From assembly GCA_965247585.1 (NCBI GenBank), contig CBDFHC010000005.1, positions 682,001 to 746,000 of the forward strand: DNA of 64,000 bases. Reading direction: 5' to 3'. The translations under genes were made by a program, and so were the position numbers. The notes below the pieces were generated by a model. It ran no database searches. It was not told the DNA's origin and saw nothing but the letters and a program-made list of their open reading frames with translations. This stretch comes from CBDFHC01 sp965247585 (GTDB lineage Bacteria; Chloroflexota; Dehalococcoidia; Lucifugimonadales; GCA-2712585). Position 1 is the stretch's first letter; every line of letters begins with the position of its first letter. Shown piece by piece: positions 10,340 through 19,067 of the stretch.

Positions 10340-10458
10340 GAGGAAGGTGCAGGGAACCCAGGTGGTGCTGCCGGGAGTTCTGAGGGTGTCCCTCAGAACT
10401 CAAAACAAAACCTTCCGGGGCGGGATGGTGGGAACCACCAACCTATGATTCGCGTCCC
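10340..10458 (+). repeat. Element A copy 5 (complete)
   Basis: Hairpin 2 is extended to 12 pairs, GAGTTCTGAGGG-TGT-CCCTCAGAACTC, with the extra pairs all matched. Hairpin 3 is perfect (GGTGG-GAA-CCACC). It lies 12 bases after the stop of the enoyl-CoA hydratase gene. Confidence 0.86.
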
Positions 10459-10555
10459 TGTGTAATGCCACGACCGCATCGAGGCACCACCCCCTTCCCT
10501 TTACAACGCCCCACCACGGCAATACCCTAACCCAAACCACCCTGCGGAGGCGGCC

Positions 10556-11686
10556 ATGGCCAAGCGAGGATTCCAGGTATTCGACAGCGACATGCACGTG
10601 CTGGAGCCCCCGGACCTGTGGCAGCGCTACATGGACCCTGGGCTCCGGGACCAGGCCCCCGTTGGCCTCACCGAGTGGCCCATGGACCTCCGAATCCGGC
10701 TGGGAGACCGCAACAACCCGGCCCACACGGGCTCCGCCATTCAGACCCAAAAAGACATCGCCGCCTCCCAACTGGAGCAGTACGCCGACGACCTGGAGCG
10801 TAACTTCGATGCAAAAGCCCAGCTCATGGCCATGGATAAAGAAGGCATTGATCAGACCGTGCTCTTCCCCTCTCGGGGCCTATACGCCCACGCCTTCGAC
10901 GACCTGGAGCCGCTCCTCTCGCAGGCCATCAGCCGCGCCTACAACGACTGGCTGTCCGACTTCTGCCGCGAGGGCGACCCGAAGCGCATGAAGGGCGCCG
11001 CCATGCTGCCCGTCCACGACGTCTCCATGGCGGTGGACGAGGCCCACCGGGCCGCCCATTCCCTGGACTTCCCGGCTGTCTTCCTCCGGCCCAACCCCGT
11101 GCGCAACGGCGAGTACTGGGAGCAGCCCAAGTACGACCCGCTTTGGCGCCAGATTCAGGACTTGGATATAGCCTTGGGATTCCACGAAGGCATGAACTCC
11201 AGGCACCCCACCGTGGGCCACGACCGTTGGGACCCCGGCGAGCAATTCGCCCTTAAGCACGCCGTCTCCCACTCCATGGAGCAGATGATGGCCGTGGCAT
11301 CCTTCACCCTGGGCGGCGTCCTGGACCGGTTCCCCGACCTCCGCGTCGGCTTCCTGGAAGGCAACGGCTCCTGGCTCCCCTTCTGGCTTTGGCGCCTGGA
11401 CGAGCACCTGGAGTGGGCCGGCAAGCTGGAGCATCGCACCCTCAGCGCCCGTCCCAGCGAACTCTTCCATCGCCACTGCTTCGTCTCCGTCGAGTGCGAG
11501 GAGACCCCCGTCAAGCAGGCCATCGACGCCTCCGGCGACGACTGCTTCGTCTTCTCCACCGACTACCCTCACCCAGACACCAAGTACCCCCAGTCCACCG
11601 AGTACTTCCTTGACAACATCCCCATCACAGACGAGAGCAAGCGCAAAATCCTCTGGGACAACTGCCTCCGCCTCTACAACCTGTGA
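10556..11686 (+). CDS. Amidohydrolase-family metal-dependent hydrolase (TIM barrel)
   Basis: Member of the Amidohydro_2 group, which contains hydrolases and decarboxylases. The N-terminus has FDSDMHVLEPPDLW, the usual H-x-E/DxH metal site of this group (DSDMH, about 10-14). A middle HEGMN near residue 210 and the C-terminal FSTDYPHPDTKYP (about 328-340) supply further metal ligands. The 376-residue length is typical. GGAGG lies seven bases before the ATG. The substrate is unknown; similar genes act on aromatic carboxylates, but this is not shown here. Confidence 0.84.
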   Translation: MAKRGFQVFDSDMHVLEPPDLWQRYMDPGLRDQAPVGLTEWPMDLRIRLGDRNNPAHTGSAIQTQKDIAASQLEQYADDLERNFDAKAQLMAMDKEGIDQTVLFPSRGLYAHAFDDLEPLLSQAISRAYNDWLSDFCREGDPKRMKGAAMLPVHDVSMAVDEAHRAAHSLDFPAVFLRPNPVRNGEYWEQPKYDPLWRQIQDLDIALGFHEGMNSRHPTVGHDRWDPGEQFALKHAVSHSMEQMMAVASFTLGGVLDRFPDLRVGFLEGNGSWLPFWLWRLDEHLEWAGKLEHRTLSARPSELFHRHCFVSVECEETPVKQAIDASGDDCFVFSTDYPHPDTKYPQSTEYFLDNIPITDESKRKILWDNCLRLYNL

Positions 11687-11721
11687 CCCCGCGCACCAGC
11701 CTATTTCACCCCATCTTGGCC

Positions 11722-11772
11722 TCCAACCCGTTTATCCTGAGGCTCTCGAAGGACGAGCCCATACCGCTTTAT
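11722..11772 (+). repeat. Fragment of the composite D-type repeat (CTCATCCTGAGG core)
   Basis: Contains CCTCCAACCCG, then a variant of CTCATCCTGAGGCTCTCGAA and GGACGAGCCCATACCGC. The same block occurs at 18534-18583 and 53733-53784, and interrupted at 56276-56500. Confidence 0.7.
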
Positions 11773-11787
11773 CTCCGCCCGGATCAT

Positions 11788-11927
11788 GGGGGAGTCCAGA
11801 GGTGGTCGACCCCTCTGGCAGGAGTCTGAGGGGGTCCCTCAGAAATTAAACCTTCCTGGGCGGGACGGTGGGAACCACCAACCTGTGATTTGCAATCCAC
11901 TGTGGTAATGCTACCCTTCGCTATGGC
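11788..11927 (+). repeat. Element A copy 6 (complete, with long tail)
   Basis: Hairpin 1 is CCAGAGG...CCTCTGG. Hairpin 2 has a G in its loop (TCTGAGGGGGTCCCTCAGA). Hairpin 3 is perfect. The tail TGCAATCCACTGTGGTAATG nearly matches copy 4. Confidence 0.86.
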
Positions 11928-11976
11928 TTACTACCTCAATAACAACGCTCATCATCCGCTTGAGAAGCCCCCTTTG

Positions 11977-12118
11977 GGGAGTCCAGAGGGGGACAGCCCC
12001 TGGGAGGCGGGAGTCGGTGGGTGTCCCTCAGAGACTAAAACCTTACTGGGTGGGACGATGGGAAGCACCAACCTGTGATTTTCAGTCTTTTGTGGCAGCA
12101 ACACCCTTGGCCATAGCA
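11977..12118 (+). repeat. Element A copy 7 (degenerate)
   Basis: Follows copy 6 after 50 bases. Hairpin 1 is kept in part, hairpin 2 has lost pairing (GTCGGTGGGTGTCCCTCAGAG), and hairpin 3 is GATGG-GAAG-CACC. Its tail resembles the other long tails. Confidence 0.72.
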
Positions 12119-12183
12119 GAATCTGCTCACAACCAGAAAGGGGAACCTGAGGGCCCTCGCTCAGCCAGAGTCCAACCTACCTA

Positions 12184-12543
12184 ATGCTTAAAGGCGCCTT
12201 CATCGGGTTCGGCATCAGCATCCTAATAATGATGATACCCATCGTCCACCTCATCGTCGGGCCGGTAAGCCCATTCATCGGCGGGCTGGTGGGCGGCGCT
12301 TCGGCCCGGGCCGGACCTGTCCAGGCGCTGGGTATTGGCCTCCTCATGGGCCTCTTCATGTCCGGACCCGCGCTGGTCCTCATCATAATCTCCCAGGCCC
12401 TCTCCGGCTGGGCCGCCCACCTGCTCATCTTCATCGCAATAGGATTGGTCCTGTGGGAGACCGTCTTGGGGACCCTCGGCGCCCTGGTGGCCGCCGGCGG
12501 CGGCGGCCGCACCGTCGTCCGGCGCTTCCGCTACCAACGCTAG
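12184..12543 (+). CDS. Small integral membrane protein, unknown function
   Basis: 119 residues, mostly hydrophobic, with about three membrane spans (5-30, 55-80, 85-110), a glycine-rich hairpin GGLVGGASARAG between the first two, and a basic C-terminal tail RRFRYQR that is probably cytoplasmic. I do not recognise a specific family. The ATG is preceded only by a weak ribosome binding site. It is flanked on both sides by Element A copies, so it is probably a single-gene transcript. Confidence 0.6.
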   Translation: MLKGAFIGFGISILIMMIPIVHLIVGPVSPFIGGLVGGASARAGPVQALGIGLLMGLFMSGPALVLIIISQALSGWAAHLLIFIAIGLVLWETVLGTLGALVAAGGGGRTVVRRFRYQR

Positions 12544-12588
12544 CCACCGCCCAGGAAACCACCTGCCTGACAAGCCTACCCCTTGAGG

Positions 12589-12627
12589 GAAGAGTCCAGA
12601 GAGGGAGCACCCTCTCTGGCGGGAGTT
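12589..12627 (+). repeat. Element A copy 8 (truncated after hairpin 1)
   Basis: Keeps a perfect 10-bp hairpin 1, CCAGAGAGGG-AGCA-CCCTCTCTGG, and GCGGGAGT, then changes into sequence matching the left end of the D-type repeat. Confidence 0.75.
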
Positions 12628-12631
12628 TTAG

Positions 12632-12730
12632 AGCCTGTGAGCTTTTTGCCTTATCCCCCACTGTCAGCGCCCCGTTCTCGCAGGCTGAGCGTCCGCACAA
12701 GTCATGTCATTCCTATGAACATAGCACCGT
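12632..12730 (+). repeat. D-type repeat, left part
   Basis: Begins AGCCTGTGAGCTTTTTGCC and continues with GCTGAGCGTCCGCACAAG and CATGTCATTCCTATGAA, matching the left parts of the insertions at 18434 and 56300. No matching right end or target duplication is seen, so this copy is incomplete. Confidence 0.6.
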
Positions 12731-12756
12731 CCCTACTCTATCTGCGCCCAACCAGG

Positions 12757-12892
12757 AGGAGTGCAGAAGGGCTGTGCCCCTCTGCCGGGAGTCTGAGGGT
12801 GTCCCTCAGAAATTCGTTTCTTAAACCTTCCGGGGCGGGACGGTGGGAACCACCAACCTGTGATTCGCAACCCTTTGTAGTAGCTATACCCT
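12757..12892 (+). repeat. Element A copy 9 (complete)
   Basis: Hairpin 1 is GCAGA...TCTGC with an inner GGGC/GCCC. Hairpins 2 and 3 match the standard form, followed by TGTGATTCGC. It lies just before the 3' end of the minus-strand alpha/beta hydrolase gene. Confidence 0.86.
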
Positions 12893-12920
12893 ATCACCAT
12901 CCGTACGCCGAGACTGCCCC

Positions 12921-13712
12921 CTACCCCCCAGCGTGCTCATTCAAGAAAGGCAGCACCTCCCCCAAGAACTCCTCCGGCATCTCCTGGTGCGGCGTGTGCG
13001 CCGACTTCGGGATAATCGCCAGCCGCGACCCCGGGATACTGTCCACAAAGTACTGCTCCTGGTCCCGGAACGTCTCCGCCTCCCCGAACACCACCAGCGA
13101 CGGCGCCCGCACCTTGGCGATAGCCCCACGTATATCGAACGCCGCCAGCGACCGCGACCACGCCATGCTCCACGTCCCCGGCTTCAACCGGTCGGCATTG
13201 AACTCCTTCAGCGTCTCCTCCGTGGGCGCGTAATACAGCGCCTTCAGTTCCTCCATCGAGTACGGCTTCGGGCTCCCGTCCTCGTTGGCCACCGCGGCCA
13301 TCTGCTCCGGGAAACCGGCGCGGAACTCGTCCGTCCACGCCGGGCACCCCTCCATCACCGCCGCCCTCACCCGCTCCGGCCTCGTCGCCGCCATCTGCGC
13401 CGTAAGCATCCCCCCCAGCGAGTGCCCCATCACCAGCGCCGAATCTAGCCCCACCGCGTCCATGAAATTGAACATCGCCTCGGCGTACTCCTCGAAGGCG
13501 TACTCCCGCGGCGGCCTCCCCGAGTCCCCCAGCCCCGGCGTGCACGGCGCGAATACTTTAAATTGCTCCGCCAAGGGCGCCATCACCCGGCGCCAGCTCC
13601 CGCACGAGCTCCCCATCCCGTGGATCAGCAGCAACGGCTGCCCCTCACCCCCCTGCCGGTAATGAATCCTCGCATCCGAGGTCGTTAACGTCTGGTCACT
13701 AATAGTAGCCAT
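12921..13712 (-). CDS. Alpha/beta-fold hydrolase
   Basis: Cytoplasmic esterase/lipase-like hydrolase of 263 residues. The oxyanion-hole region is LLLIHGMGSSCGSW (about 27-40). The nucleophile elbow is GHSLGG with Ser near residue 96. The acid is likely in VVFGEAETF near 210, where an Asp is replaced by Glu, and the catalytic His is in IPKSAHTPHQEMPEEF near 240. The substrate is unknown. Confidence 0.86.
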   Translation of the reverse strand: MATISDQTLTTSDARIHYRQGGEGQPLLLIHGMGSSCGSWRRVMAPLAEQFKVFAPCTPGLGDSGRPPREYAFEEYAEAMFNFMDAVGLDSALVMGHSLGGMLTAQMAATRPERVRAAVMEGCPAWTDEFRAGFPEQMAAVANEDGSPKPYSMEELKALYYAPTEETLKEFNADRLKPGTWSMAWSRSLAAFDIRGAIAKVRAPSLVVFGEAETFRDQEQYFVDSIPGSRLAIIPKSAHTPHQEMPEEFLGEVLPFLNEHAGG

Positions 13713-13748
13713 CTTCCAAATCTCCTTCGCTGTGCTTACCGTATTTTC

Positions 13749-13772
13749 CTCTCCCCCTATCGAGGGGGAGAG
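13749..13772. repeat. Palindromic hairpin CTCTCCCCCT-ATCG-AGGGGGAGAG
   Basis: Perfect 10-bp stem with ATCG loop. A second copy at 55110-55133 has GTCTCC.../...GGAGAC, a compensatory swap of the first pair. The hairpin may act as a terminator for the hydrolase region. Confidence 0.7.
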
Positions 13773-13824
13773 CTAGAGAGGGGGTGGCTTAGTCCGCTGT
13801 CGGCTGCGGTACCACCTGTCAGCC

Positions 13825-14792
13825 CTAGGCCCTCTCCCGCTCAAGCGCTTTTAGAAGCCGCCGTAACTCCCTCTCGTAGTCCGCCCCTTCCTCAAAGTTG
13901 GCGTAGTTGCGTTCCAGCAGGAAATCTTTCAGGTTCCGCGAACCTCGCTTGACCGGAAAGCCTTCAGCCTTCCATACCTTATCCAATGAGATTGGAATTA
14001 TCTTTTCCCGGTCTTCGTCCATCTGGTCTTCAATTTCTTTGAGCACACCATCCTTAAGTAGACCCGCAGCCGAGCACAAAACAACAAACTTATCAGCCCC
14101 TTGGCGCTTCTCTCTGATCTCCCTCTGGGTAGTCTCGCCAGGGGTATAGTCCATGGAATACACCCAACAGTTCACCTTTTGGGAAGTTAAGTCTCGGTGT
14201 AACTGTTCCGCGAATTCTCGGTCCGGTTCACCATACCCAATGAAACATGAGTAGTGTTCAATAGAACCAACCAAGCCCGGTATTGCCCTAATTATCTCCT
14301 CCGGCACCCCGGCACCCCGGCACCCCGGAGGAACTCCTCCGGTATGTTGCCGCCAGACTTGAAGATGGTGTCTATTCCGATGGTGCTCGGGCCGTTATGA
14401 ATGGCCTGGTCTAAATTTAGAGACTCGGAAAGGTCACAATCAGCAAATACGGTCAATGACAGCTCTGCTGCCCGAAAAGAAGCTCCAGCCAGCCGCGAAT
14501 GATGAAACGTCGCTGCAAAAAAGTTGGCTTCTACGAGGTCGGCCCCAATGAGGTCGGTCAGATTGAGATCGGCCAATGCTAAGCTTGCACCTCTGAGAAC
14601 GGCTCCGCTTAGATCGACCGCTCCGAGTTCGGCTCCGAATAAATCGGCCCCACTAAGGTCCACCCCGCTGAGCTTAGCCCCTAAGAGGTACGCCCCCCTC
14701 AAATCCATCCACTCCCCCGGATGCTCCCGCCTCCACTCCTCAATCGCCTCCTTCCCCCTCCTCACCACCTCCACATGCCCCGGGTTAGCCAT
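13825..14792 (-). pseudogene. Pentapeptide-repeat TIR-domain protein, frame broken by an 8-bp tandem repeat
   Basis: The first frame (14792 to 14292) encodes pentapeptide repeats of the A(D/N)LxG type (about residues 30-115: LRGAYL, LSGVDLSGADLFG, LVEANF), followed by a linker ending IPEEFLRGAGVP. The second frame (ORF from 14307 to 13825) encodes a TIR domain: HYSCFIGYGEPDREFAEQL, then CWVYSMDYTPGE, then ADKFVVLCS. At the junction are three copies of GGCACCCC (14303-14326). Removing one copy joins the frames exactly as FLRGAGVPEEIIRAIPG, giving one protein of about 319 residues with the order seen in known pentapeptide-TIR proteins. TIR domains often cleave NAD+ or signal in defence; that role is inferred. 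The start overlaps the hisS stop (TGATG), so the two are coupled. Confidence 0.8.
14303..14326. repeat. Three tandem copies of an 8-bp unit at the pentapeptide/TIR junction
   Basis: GGCACCCC occurs three times without a mismatch. Because 8 is not a multiple of 3, each gain or loss shifts the frame. With two (or five) copies the pentapeptide and TIR frames join; with the three present here translation stops at TAA soon after the repeat. Confidence 0.92.
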
Positions 14793-16129
14793 CACCCCAC
14801 CTCCAACGAACTCAAAAACTCCTCCACCGGCACCCTGGCCTGCGTCCCGTCGGCCATCTCCCGCACCGTCACTGCCCCCTCCGCCAGCTCCTCGTCGCCG
14901 ATGATCACCACCCGCGCCGCGCCGAGGGTGTTCGCCGTCCGCATCTGCCCCCTCAGTCCCCGCCCCTGCTGCCCTTGTACCGCGCTGGCCCCCGACCGCC
15001 GTATTTTAGACGCCAGCTCCAGCGCCAGCTCCGCCCCCTTCTCGTCCAGCGACGCTATGAAATAGCCCGGTCCCCCTTCCTCCGCCACGTCCACCGCCTG
15101 ACGCTCCAGGTTTAAAATCAGCCGCTCCATCCCCGTGGCGAACCCCACTCCCGGCGTCGGCTTGCCCCCTAGCTGCTCAATCAGCCCATCGTACCGGCCT
15201 CCGCCCAGAATCGTGCTCTGCGCCCCCTCCTCCGGCGGCACAATCTCGAACACCGTCCGCGAGTAGTAGTCCAGCCCGCGAACCAGCTTATGGTCCACCT
15301 GGTACGGTATGCCCGCCACATCCAAGTACCGCCGCAGCCGGTCCCAGTGCGACTGGCAGTCTCCGCACAGGTGCTCCGTGGAAGCCGGCGCCCCGTCCTG
15401 CAACGGCACGCAGGACGCCTGCTTGCAGTCCAACAGCCGCAACGGGTTCTGCTCCAGCCGCTGTTGGCAGTCCCTGCAAATCCGGCTCAGGTGCCCGGTG
15501 TAATAGCCCCGCAGCGCCTCTATATAGCCCGGCCGGCACGCCGCGTCCCCTATGCTGTTCACCGAAAGCGACAGCCCCTTCAGCCCCAGCGCCGCCATCA
15601 GGTCCCACCCTATCTGCACCACCTCCGCGTCCACCATCGGGTCCGGGTCGCCTATAATCTCCACCCCGAACTGGTGGTGCTCCCGGTACCGCCCCGCCTG
15701 GGGACGGTCGTACCGGAACACCGGACAGAAGTAGTACAGCCGCACCGGCTGCGGCTGGTTCTGCATCCCATGCTCCAGATATGCCCGGCACACCGGCGCC
15801 GTGCCCTCCGGCCTCAGCGTCAGCAAGTCGTTCCCCCGGTCCTGGAACGTGTACGTCTCCTTCTCCATTATGTCCGTCCCCTCCCCCACCGACCGCGCGA
15901 ACAGCCCCGAGTCCTCGAAAACCGGCGTGTCCAGCCGCTTGAACCCGTACCGCCGCGCCAGCTCCCCGGCCTTCTCCTCCACGTACCGCCAGTACCGCTG
16001 CTCATCCGGGCCTATGTCCTTGGTGCCTCTTGGAGCTTTGAACACGCTGCCCTCCGCCTCCTGGAACGGTAGATTAGCCTTAGCCCCCCTGGGGCTGTAA
16101 AGAAACCCTTTTGGCGCCTCCCCGGGCAT
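14792..16129 (-). CDS. hisS: Histidine--tRNA ligase
   Basis: Class II synthetase that charges tRNA-His. Motif 1-like PRGTKDIGPDE, motif 2 (FRYDRPQAGRYREHHQFG) and the histidine-binding loop LVRGLDYYSRTVFE are all present; motif 3 is in GVGFATGMERLIL. The ATG at 16129 gives 445 residues with a 28-residue lead before VFKAPRGTKD. A GTG at 16045 with AGGAGG upstream would remove it and start close to where HisRS usually begins, so the start is uncertain. The pentapeptide-TIR gene follows with a one-base overlap. It diverges from rel over 65 bases. Confidence 0.95.
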   Translation of the reverse strand: MPGEAPKGFLYSPRGAKANLPFQEAEGSVFKAPRGTKDIGPDEQRYWRYVEEKAGELARRYGFKRLDTPVFEDSGLFARSVGEGTDIMEKETYTFQDRGNDLLTLRPEGTAPVCRAYLEHGMQNQPQPVRLYYFCPVFRYDRPQAGRYREHHQFGVEIIGDPDPMVDAEVVQIGWDLMAALGLKGLSLSVNSIGDAACRPGYIEALRGYYTGHLSRICRDCQQRLEQNPLRLLDCKQASCVPLQDGAPASTEHLCGDCQSHWDRLRRYLDVAGIPYQVDHKLVRGLDYYSRTVFEIVPPEEGAQSTILGGGRYDGLIEQLGGKPTPGVGFATGMERLILNLERQAVDVAEEGGPGYFIASLDEKGAELALELASKIRRSGASAVQGQQGRGLRGQMRTANTLGAARVVIIGDEELAEGAVTVREMADGTQARVPVEEFLSSLEVG

Positions 16130-16197
16130 CTCCCGCCTTAAACAACCGGGCCCACACCCTGGACGGATGCGCCGCCATCAACTTATCATAGGGGGTG

Positions 16198-18393
16198 ATG
16201 GCGATTGAAGCGACAGCGCCAGACGTTGTAGAGCTGCTGACCAAGGTCCGCGAGTACCTTCCCGAAGATAAGAGCGGTCTGGTGGAACAGGCGTACCGCT
16301 ACGCCTCCCAGTGCCATGACGGCCAGTCCCGCAATTCCGGCGGCCCCTACATTGAGCACCCCGTCAGCACCGCCCTCTTCCTCGCAGACCTTCGCCTGGA
16401 CGCCACCACCCTTTCCGCCGCCCTCCTGCACGACGTTGTCGAAGACTGCGGCGTCACCACTGAAGAGCTCACCAAACTCTTCGGCCCTGACGTCTCCAAG
16501 CTGGTGGACGGCGTCACCAAGCTCACCCGCATGGAGCCGGACGGGGAGAGCCAGGCCTCCTCACTCCCGCTGAAGGACCGGCTGGAGGCCGAGACCCTCC
16601 GCAAGATGCTCGTCGCCATGGCGGAGGACATCCGTGTCGTACTCATCAAGCTCGCTGACCGCCTCCACAACATGCGCACCCTCAGCGCCCTCTCTGAGGA
16701 GCGCCAGCGCGCCATCTCCCAGGAGACCCTGGACATCTACGCCCCCTTGGCCCACCGCTTGGGCATCTGGGACATCAAGTGGCGCCTGGAAGACATGGCC
16801 TTCCACTGCCTCCAGCCAGACGAATACCGCCGCATCTCCAGCATGCTCGCTACCCGCCGGGAGTCCCGCGAGGCCTACGTTGCCGACGTCACCCAGACCC
16901 TCACCGACGAGTTGCGAAAGGCCCGGCTCAAGGCCCAGGTGGTCGGCCGCGCCAAGCACCTCTACAGCATCTACCAGAAGAGCAAGAAGTACGCCGACCT
17001 TGGCAAGCCGATGAGCGACATCAACGACCTTTACGCCATCCGCATCCTGGTCCGAAACAGCCGTGACTGTTATCACGCCCTCGGCATCGTCCACAACCTC
17101 TGGCGCCCCATCCCCGGCCAGTTCGACGACTATATCGCCAACCCTAAGGACAACCTCTACCAGTCCCTCCACACCACCGTCATGTGCAAGGGCGCCACCC
17201 CTCTGGAAGTGCAGGTCCGCACATTTGACATGCACAATCTCGCCGACTACGGCGTCGCCGCCCACTGGCGCTACAAGGAAGGCAGCCCCGGCGACGTTCA
17301 GTTCGAGCAGAAGATGACATGGCTGCGCCAGCTCCTGGATTGGCAGCGCGAGGTCACCGCCACCGACGAGTTCCTCGAGTCCGTCAAGACAGACCTCTTC
17401 CGAGACCAGGTCTTCACCTACACCCCCAAGGGCGAGATCATCGAGCTCCCCACCGGCGCCACCCCCATAGACTTCGCCTACCGCATTCACACGGAGCTAG
17501 GCCACCGCTGCATCGGCGCCAAGGTAAACGGCCGGCTCATCGCCCTGGACTACCAGCTACAGAACGGCGATACCGTCGAGGTCCTCACCACCAAGGTGGC
17601 CCGGGGTCCCAGCCTGGACTGGCTCAACCCCAACCTGGGCTACATCCGTACCGCTGGCGCCCGCGGCGCCGTCCGCCAGTGGTTCCGCCGCCAGCGCCGC
17701 AGCACCAACATCCAGATGGGCCGCGAGCTCCTTCGCAAAGAGGCCAAGCGCCTCAACCTGAAAATTGACGAGCAGTTCCTCACAACCGCCTTCAAGTACG
17801 ACTCCTTGGACGAGTTCTACGTCAACCTGGGCTCCGGCGGAATCACCATCAACCAGGTGGTCCACCGTCTCACCGCCGAAGAGGAGCCCGCCCCTCAGCC
17901 CCAGCCCTCCCTCCCCTTGACCAGCCCTGGTTCCGGCATCATGGTCCTGGGCGTTGGAGACCTCCTCACTCGCATCGGCCAGTGCTGTAGCCCCTTGCCC
18001 GGCGATGAGATCGTCGGCTTCATCACCCGCACCCGCGGCGTCACTGTCCACAAACCCGGCTGCGCCAGCGTCCGCAACGAGGACGAGCGCGAGCGCCTGG
18101 TCCCCGTGGAGTGGGGCGTCCAGCGGGAGCTCTATCCCGTCAGGCTAGAGATACACGCCCGGGACCGCGTTGGCCTGCTTCGGGACATCACCACCCTGGT
18201 TTCTGAAGAAAAGGTCAACCTGGCCACCGTCAACACCGCGGAGAACGAAGACGCCACCGCCACCATCACCCTCACCGTCCATACCAGCGGCCTGGAGCAG
18301 TTGGGCCGGATATTTGCCAAGCTGGACGGCGTTCGCGGCGTAATCAGCGCCTCCCGAATTATCAACGACGGCACCATAACTACCCGCCCATAA
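16198..18393 (+). CDS. relA: Bifunctional (p)ppGpp synthetase/hydrolase (Rel/SpoT family)
   Basis: Controls the stringent response by making and degrading (p)ppGpp. Domain order: HD hydrolase (about 40-200, with HDVVED near 77), synthetase (about 250-370, with YQSLHTTVM), TGS (about 400-465, RIHTELGHRCIGAKVNG) and C-terminal ACT (about 655-731). The intact HDVVED suggests that the hydrolase is active. I place the start at the ATG at 16198; GTG three bases earlier is also possible after GGGGG. The length, 731 residues, is normal for long RSH proteins. The symbol could also be rel or spoT. Confidence 0.94.
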   Translation: MAIEATAPDVVELLTKVREYLPEDKSGLVEQAYRYASQCHDGQSRNSGGPYIEHPVSTALFLADLRLDATTLSAALLHDVVEDCGVTTEELTKLFGPDVSKLVDGVTKLTRMEPDGESQASSLPLKDRLEAETLRKMLVAMAEDIRVVLIKLADRLHNMRTLSALSEERQRAISQETLDIYAPLAHRLGIWDIKWRLEDMAFHCLQPDEYRRISSMLATRRESREAYVADVTQTLTDELRKARLKAQVVGRAKHLYSIYQKSKKYADLGKPMSDINDLYAIRILVRNSRDCYHALGIVHNLWRPIPGQFDDYIANPKDNLYQSLHTTVMCKGATPLEVQVRTFDMHNLADYGVAAHWRYKEGSPGDVQFEQKMTWLRQLLDWQREVTATDEFLESVKTDLFRDQVFTYTPKGEIIELPTGATPIDFAYRIHTELGHRCIGAKVNGRLIALDYQLQNGDTVEVLTTKVARGPSLDWLNPNLGYIRTAGARGAVRQWFRRQRRSTNIQMGRELLRKEAKRLNLKIDEQFLTTAFKYDSLDEFYVNLGSGGITINQVVHRLTAEEEPAPQPQPSLPLTSPGSGIMVLGVGDLLTRIGQCCSPLPGDEIVGFITRTRGVTVHKPGCASVRNEDERERLVPVEWGVQRELYPVRLEIHARDRVGLLRDITTLVSEEKVNLATVNTAENEDATATITLTVHTSGLEQLGRIFAKLDGVRGVISASRIINDGTITTRP

Positions 18394-18409
18394 CCCACTG
18401 ATGAAAAAG

Positions 18410-18433
18410 GGGAGTGCAGAGGGACACTCTCTG
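18410..18433 (+). repeat. Element A copy 10, left part
   Basis: GGGGAGTGCAGAGGG...CTCTCTG, the first part of hairpin 1. The copy is interrupted at CTCTG by a 400-bp insertion and resumes at 18834 with CTCTGCCGGG. Confidence 0.75.
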
Positions 18434-18833
18434 AGGTTGTGACTTTTTGCCTTCGCCAGTATTTTCAGCGCTATCCTGTCGCATGTTGAGCGTCCGCTCA
18501 AGCCATGTCATTCCTATGAAAATAAGCCTCCTGCGCCTCCAACCCGCTCATCCCGAGGCTCTCGAAGGACGAGCCCATACCGCATTCCGCCCCACACCAT
18601 GTCATTCTGAGTCCGCCCGTGAGGATCGAAGAATCTGGGTGTGGTGGGAGAGCAAGTCCTACCGCGGCGCCCGCTTCGGATTCCAATCCTCATTTTCATC
18701 CCCCCTGGTGCTGGACGCCAACATGATCGATTCCGAGTCCGTGTGTGAGGATTGAGGAATCTGGTAGGGAGGTGAGAGCACACCCAACCCCTGTGGCCAC
18801 TACCGCTGTGCCACGTCAATTTGTTTACAAGTT
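18434..18833 (+). mobile_element. D-type insertion of 400 bp with terminal inverted repeats and 5-bp target duplication
   Basis: Left end AGGTTGTGAC, right end GTTTACAAGTT, an imperfect inverted pair. The flanks are both CTCTG (18429-18433 and 18834-18838), and joining them restores Element A. It contains the blocks CTCATCCCGAGGCTCTCGAA (18547 on) and CATGTCATTCTGAGTCCG with GAAGAATCTGGGTG (18598-18640), and a second, weaker copy of the latter at 18728. It has no coding capacity, so any transposase must act in trans. Confidence 0.7.
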
Positions 18834-18900
18834 CTCTGCCGGGCGCCTGCGAGCTTGCCCTTCCCGGATGGGAAGGGGTGTCCCTCTGATTCAAATGTTT
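18834..18900 (+). repeat. Element A copy 10, right part (diverged)
   Basis: Resumes with CTCTGCCGGG and has GGGGTGTCCCTCTGATTC in place of hairpin 2, with a short extra segment at CTTGCCCTTCCCGGATGGG. The hairpin 3 half is not recognisable. Confidence 0.6.
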
Positions 18901-18947
18901 TCTTCCCCCTTCCTGGACAGGAAAGGGGTCAGGGGAATGGTCGAATT

Positions 18948-18973
18948 GGGTTTGTCAGAGTGGTGACAAACCC
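18948..18973 (+). terminator. Hairpin upstream of the rpsT promoter
   Basis: Perfect 10-bp stem, GGGTTTGTCA-GAGTGG-TGACAAACCC, ending just before the -35 box, with only TTT after it. It could end read-through from upstream or bind a regulator; the short T run makes a strong terminator doubtful. Confidence 0.5.
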
Positions 18974-18974
18974 T

Positions 18975-19002
18975 TTGACTCCGGCGCTTTTGCCGCTATA
19001 AT
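18975..19002 (+). promoter_or_regulatory. Sigma-70-type promoter for rpsT
   Basis: TTGACT (18975-18980), 16-base spacer, TATAAT (18997-19002). It lies 65 bases upstream of the rpsT start. The -10 box is a perfect consensus, which suits a highly expressed ribosomal-protein gene. Confidence 0.8.
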
Positions 19003-19067
19003 AGGCATCGCTGCACCCTCCCCCGTACCACGGCGCAAGACCTAAACCAGCACTTATAGGAAAGTAA

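Noticed and set aside
14292..14307. TIR gene as an independent gene starting at 14307
   Set aside because: No ribosome binding site; the sequence joins in frame to the pentapeptide gene after removing one 8-bp unit.
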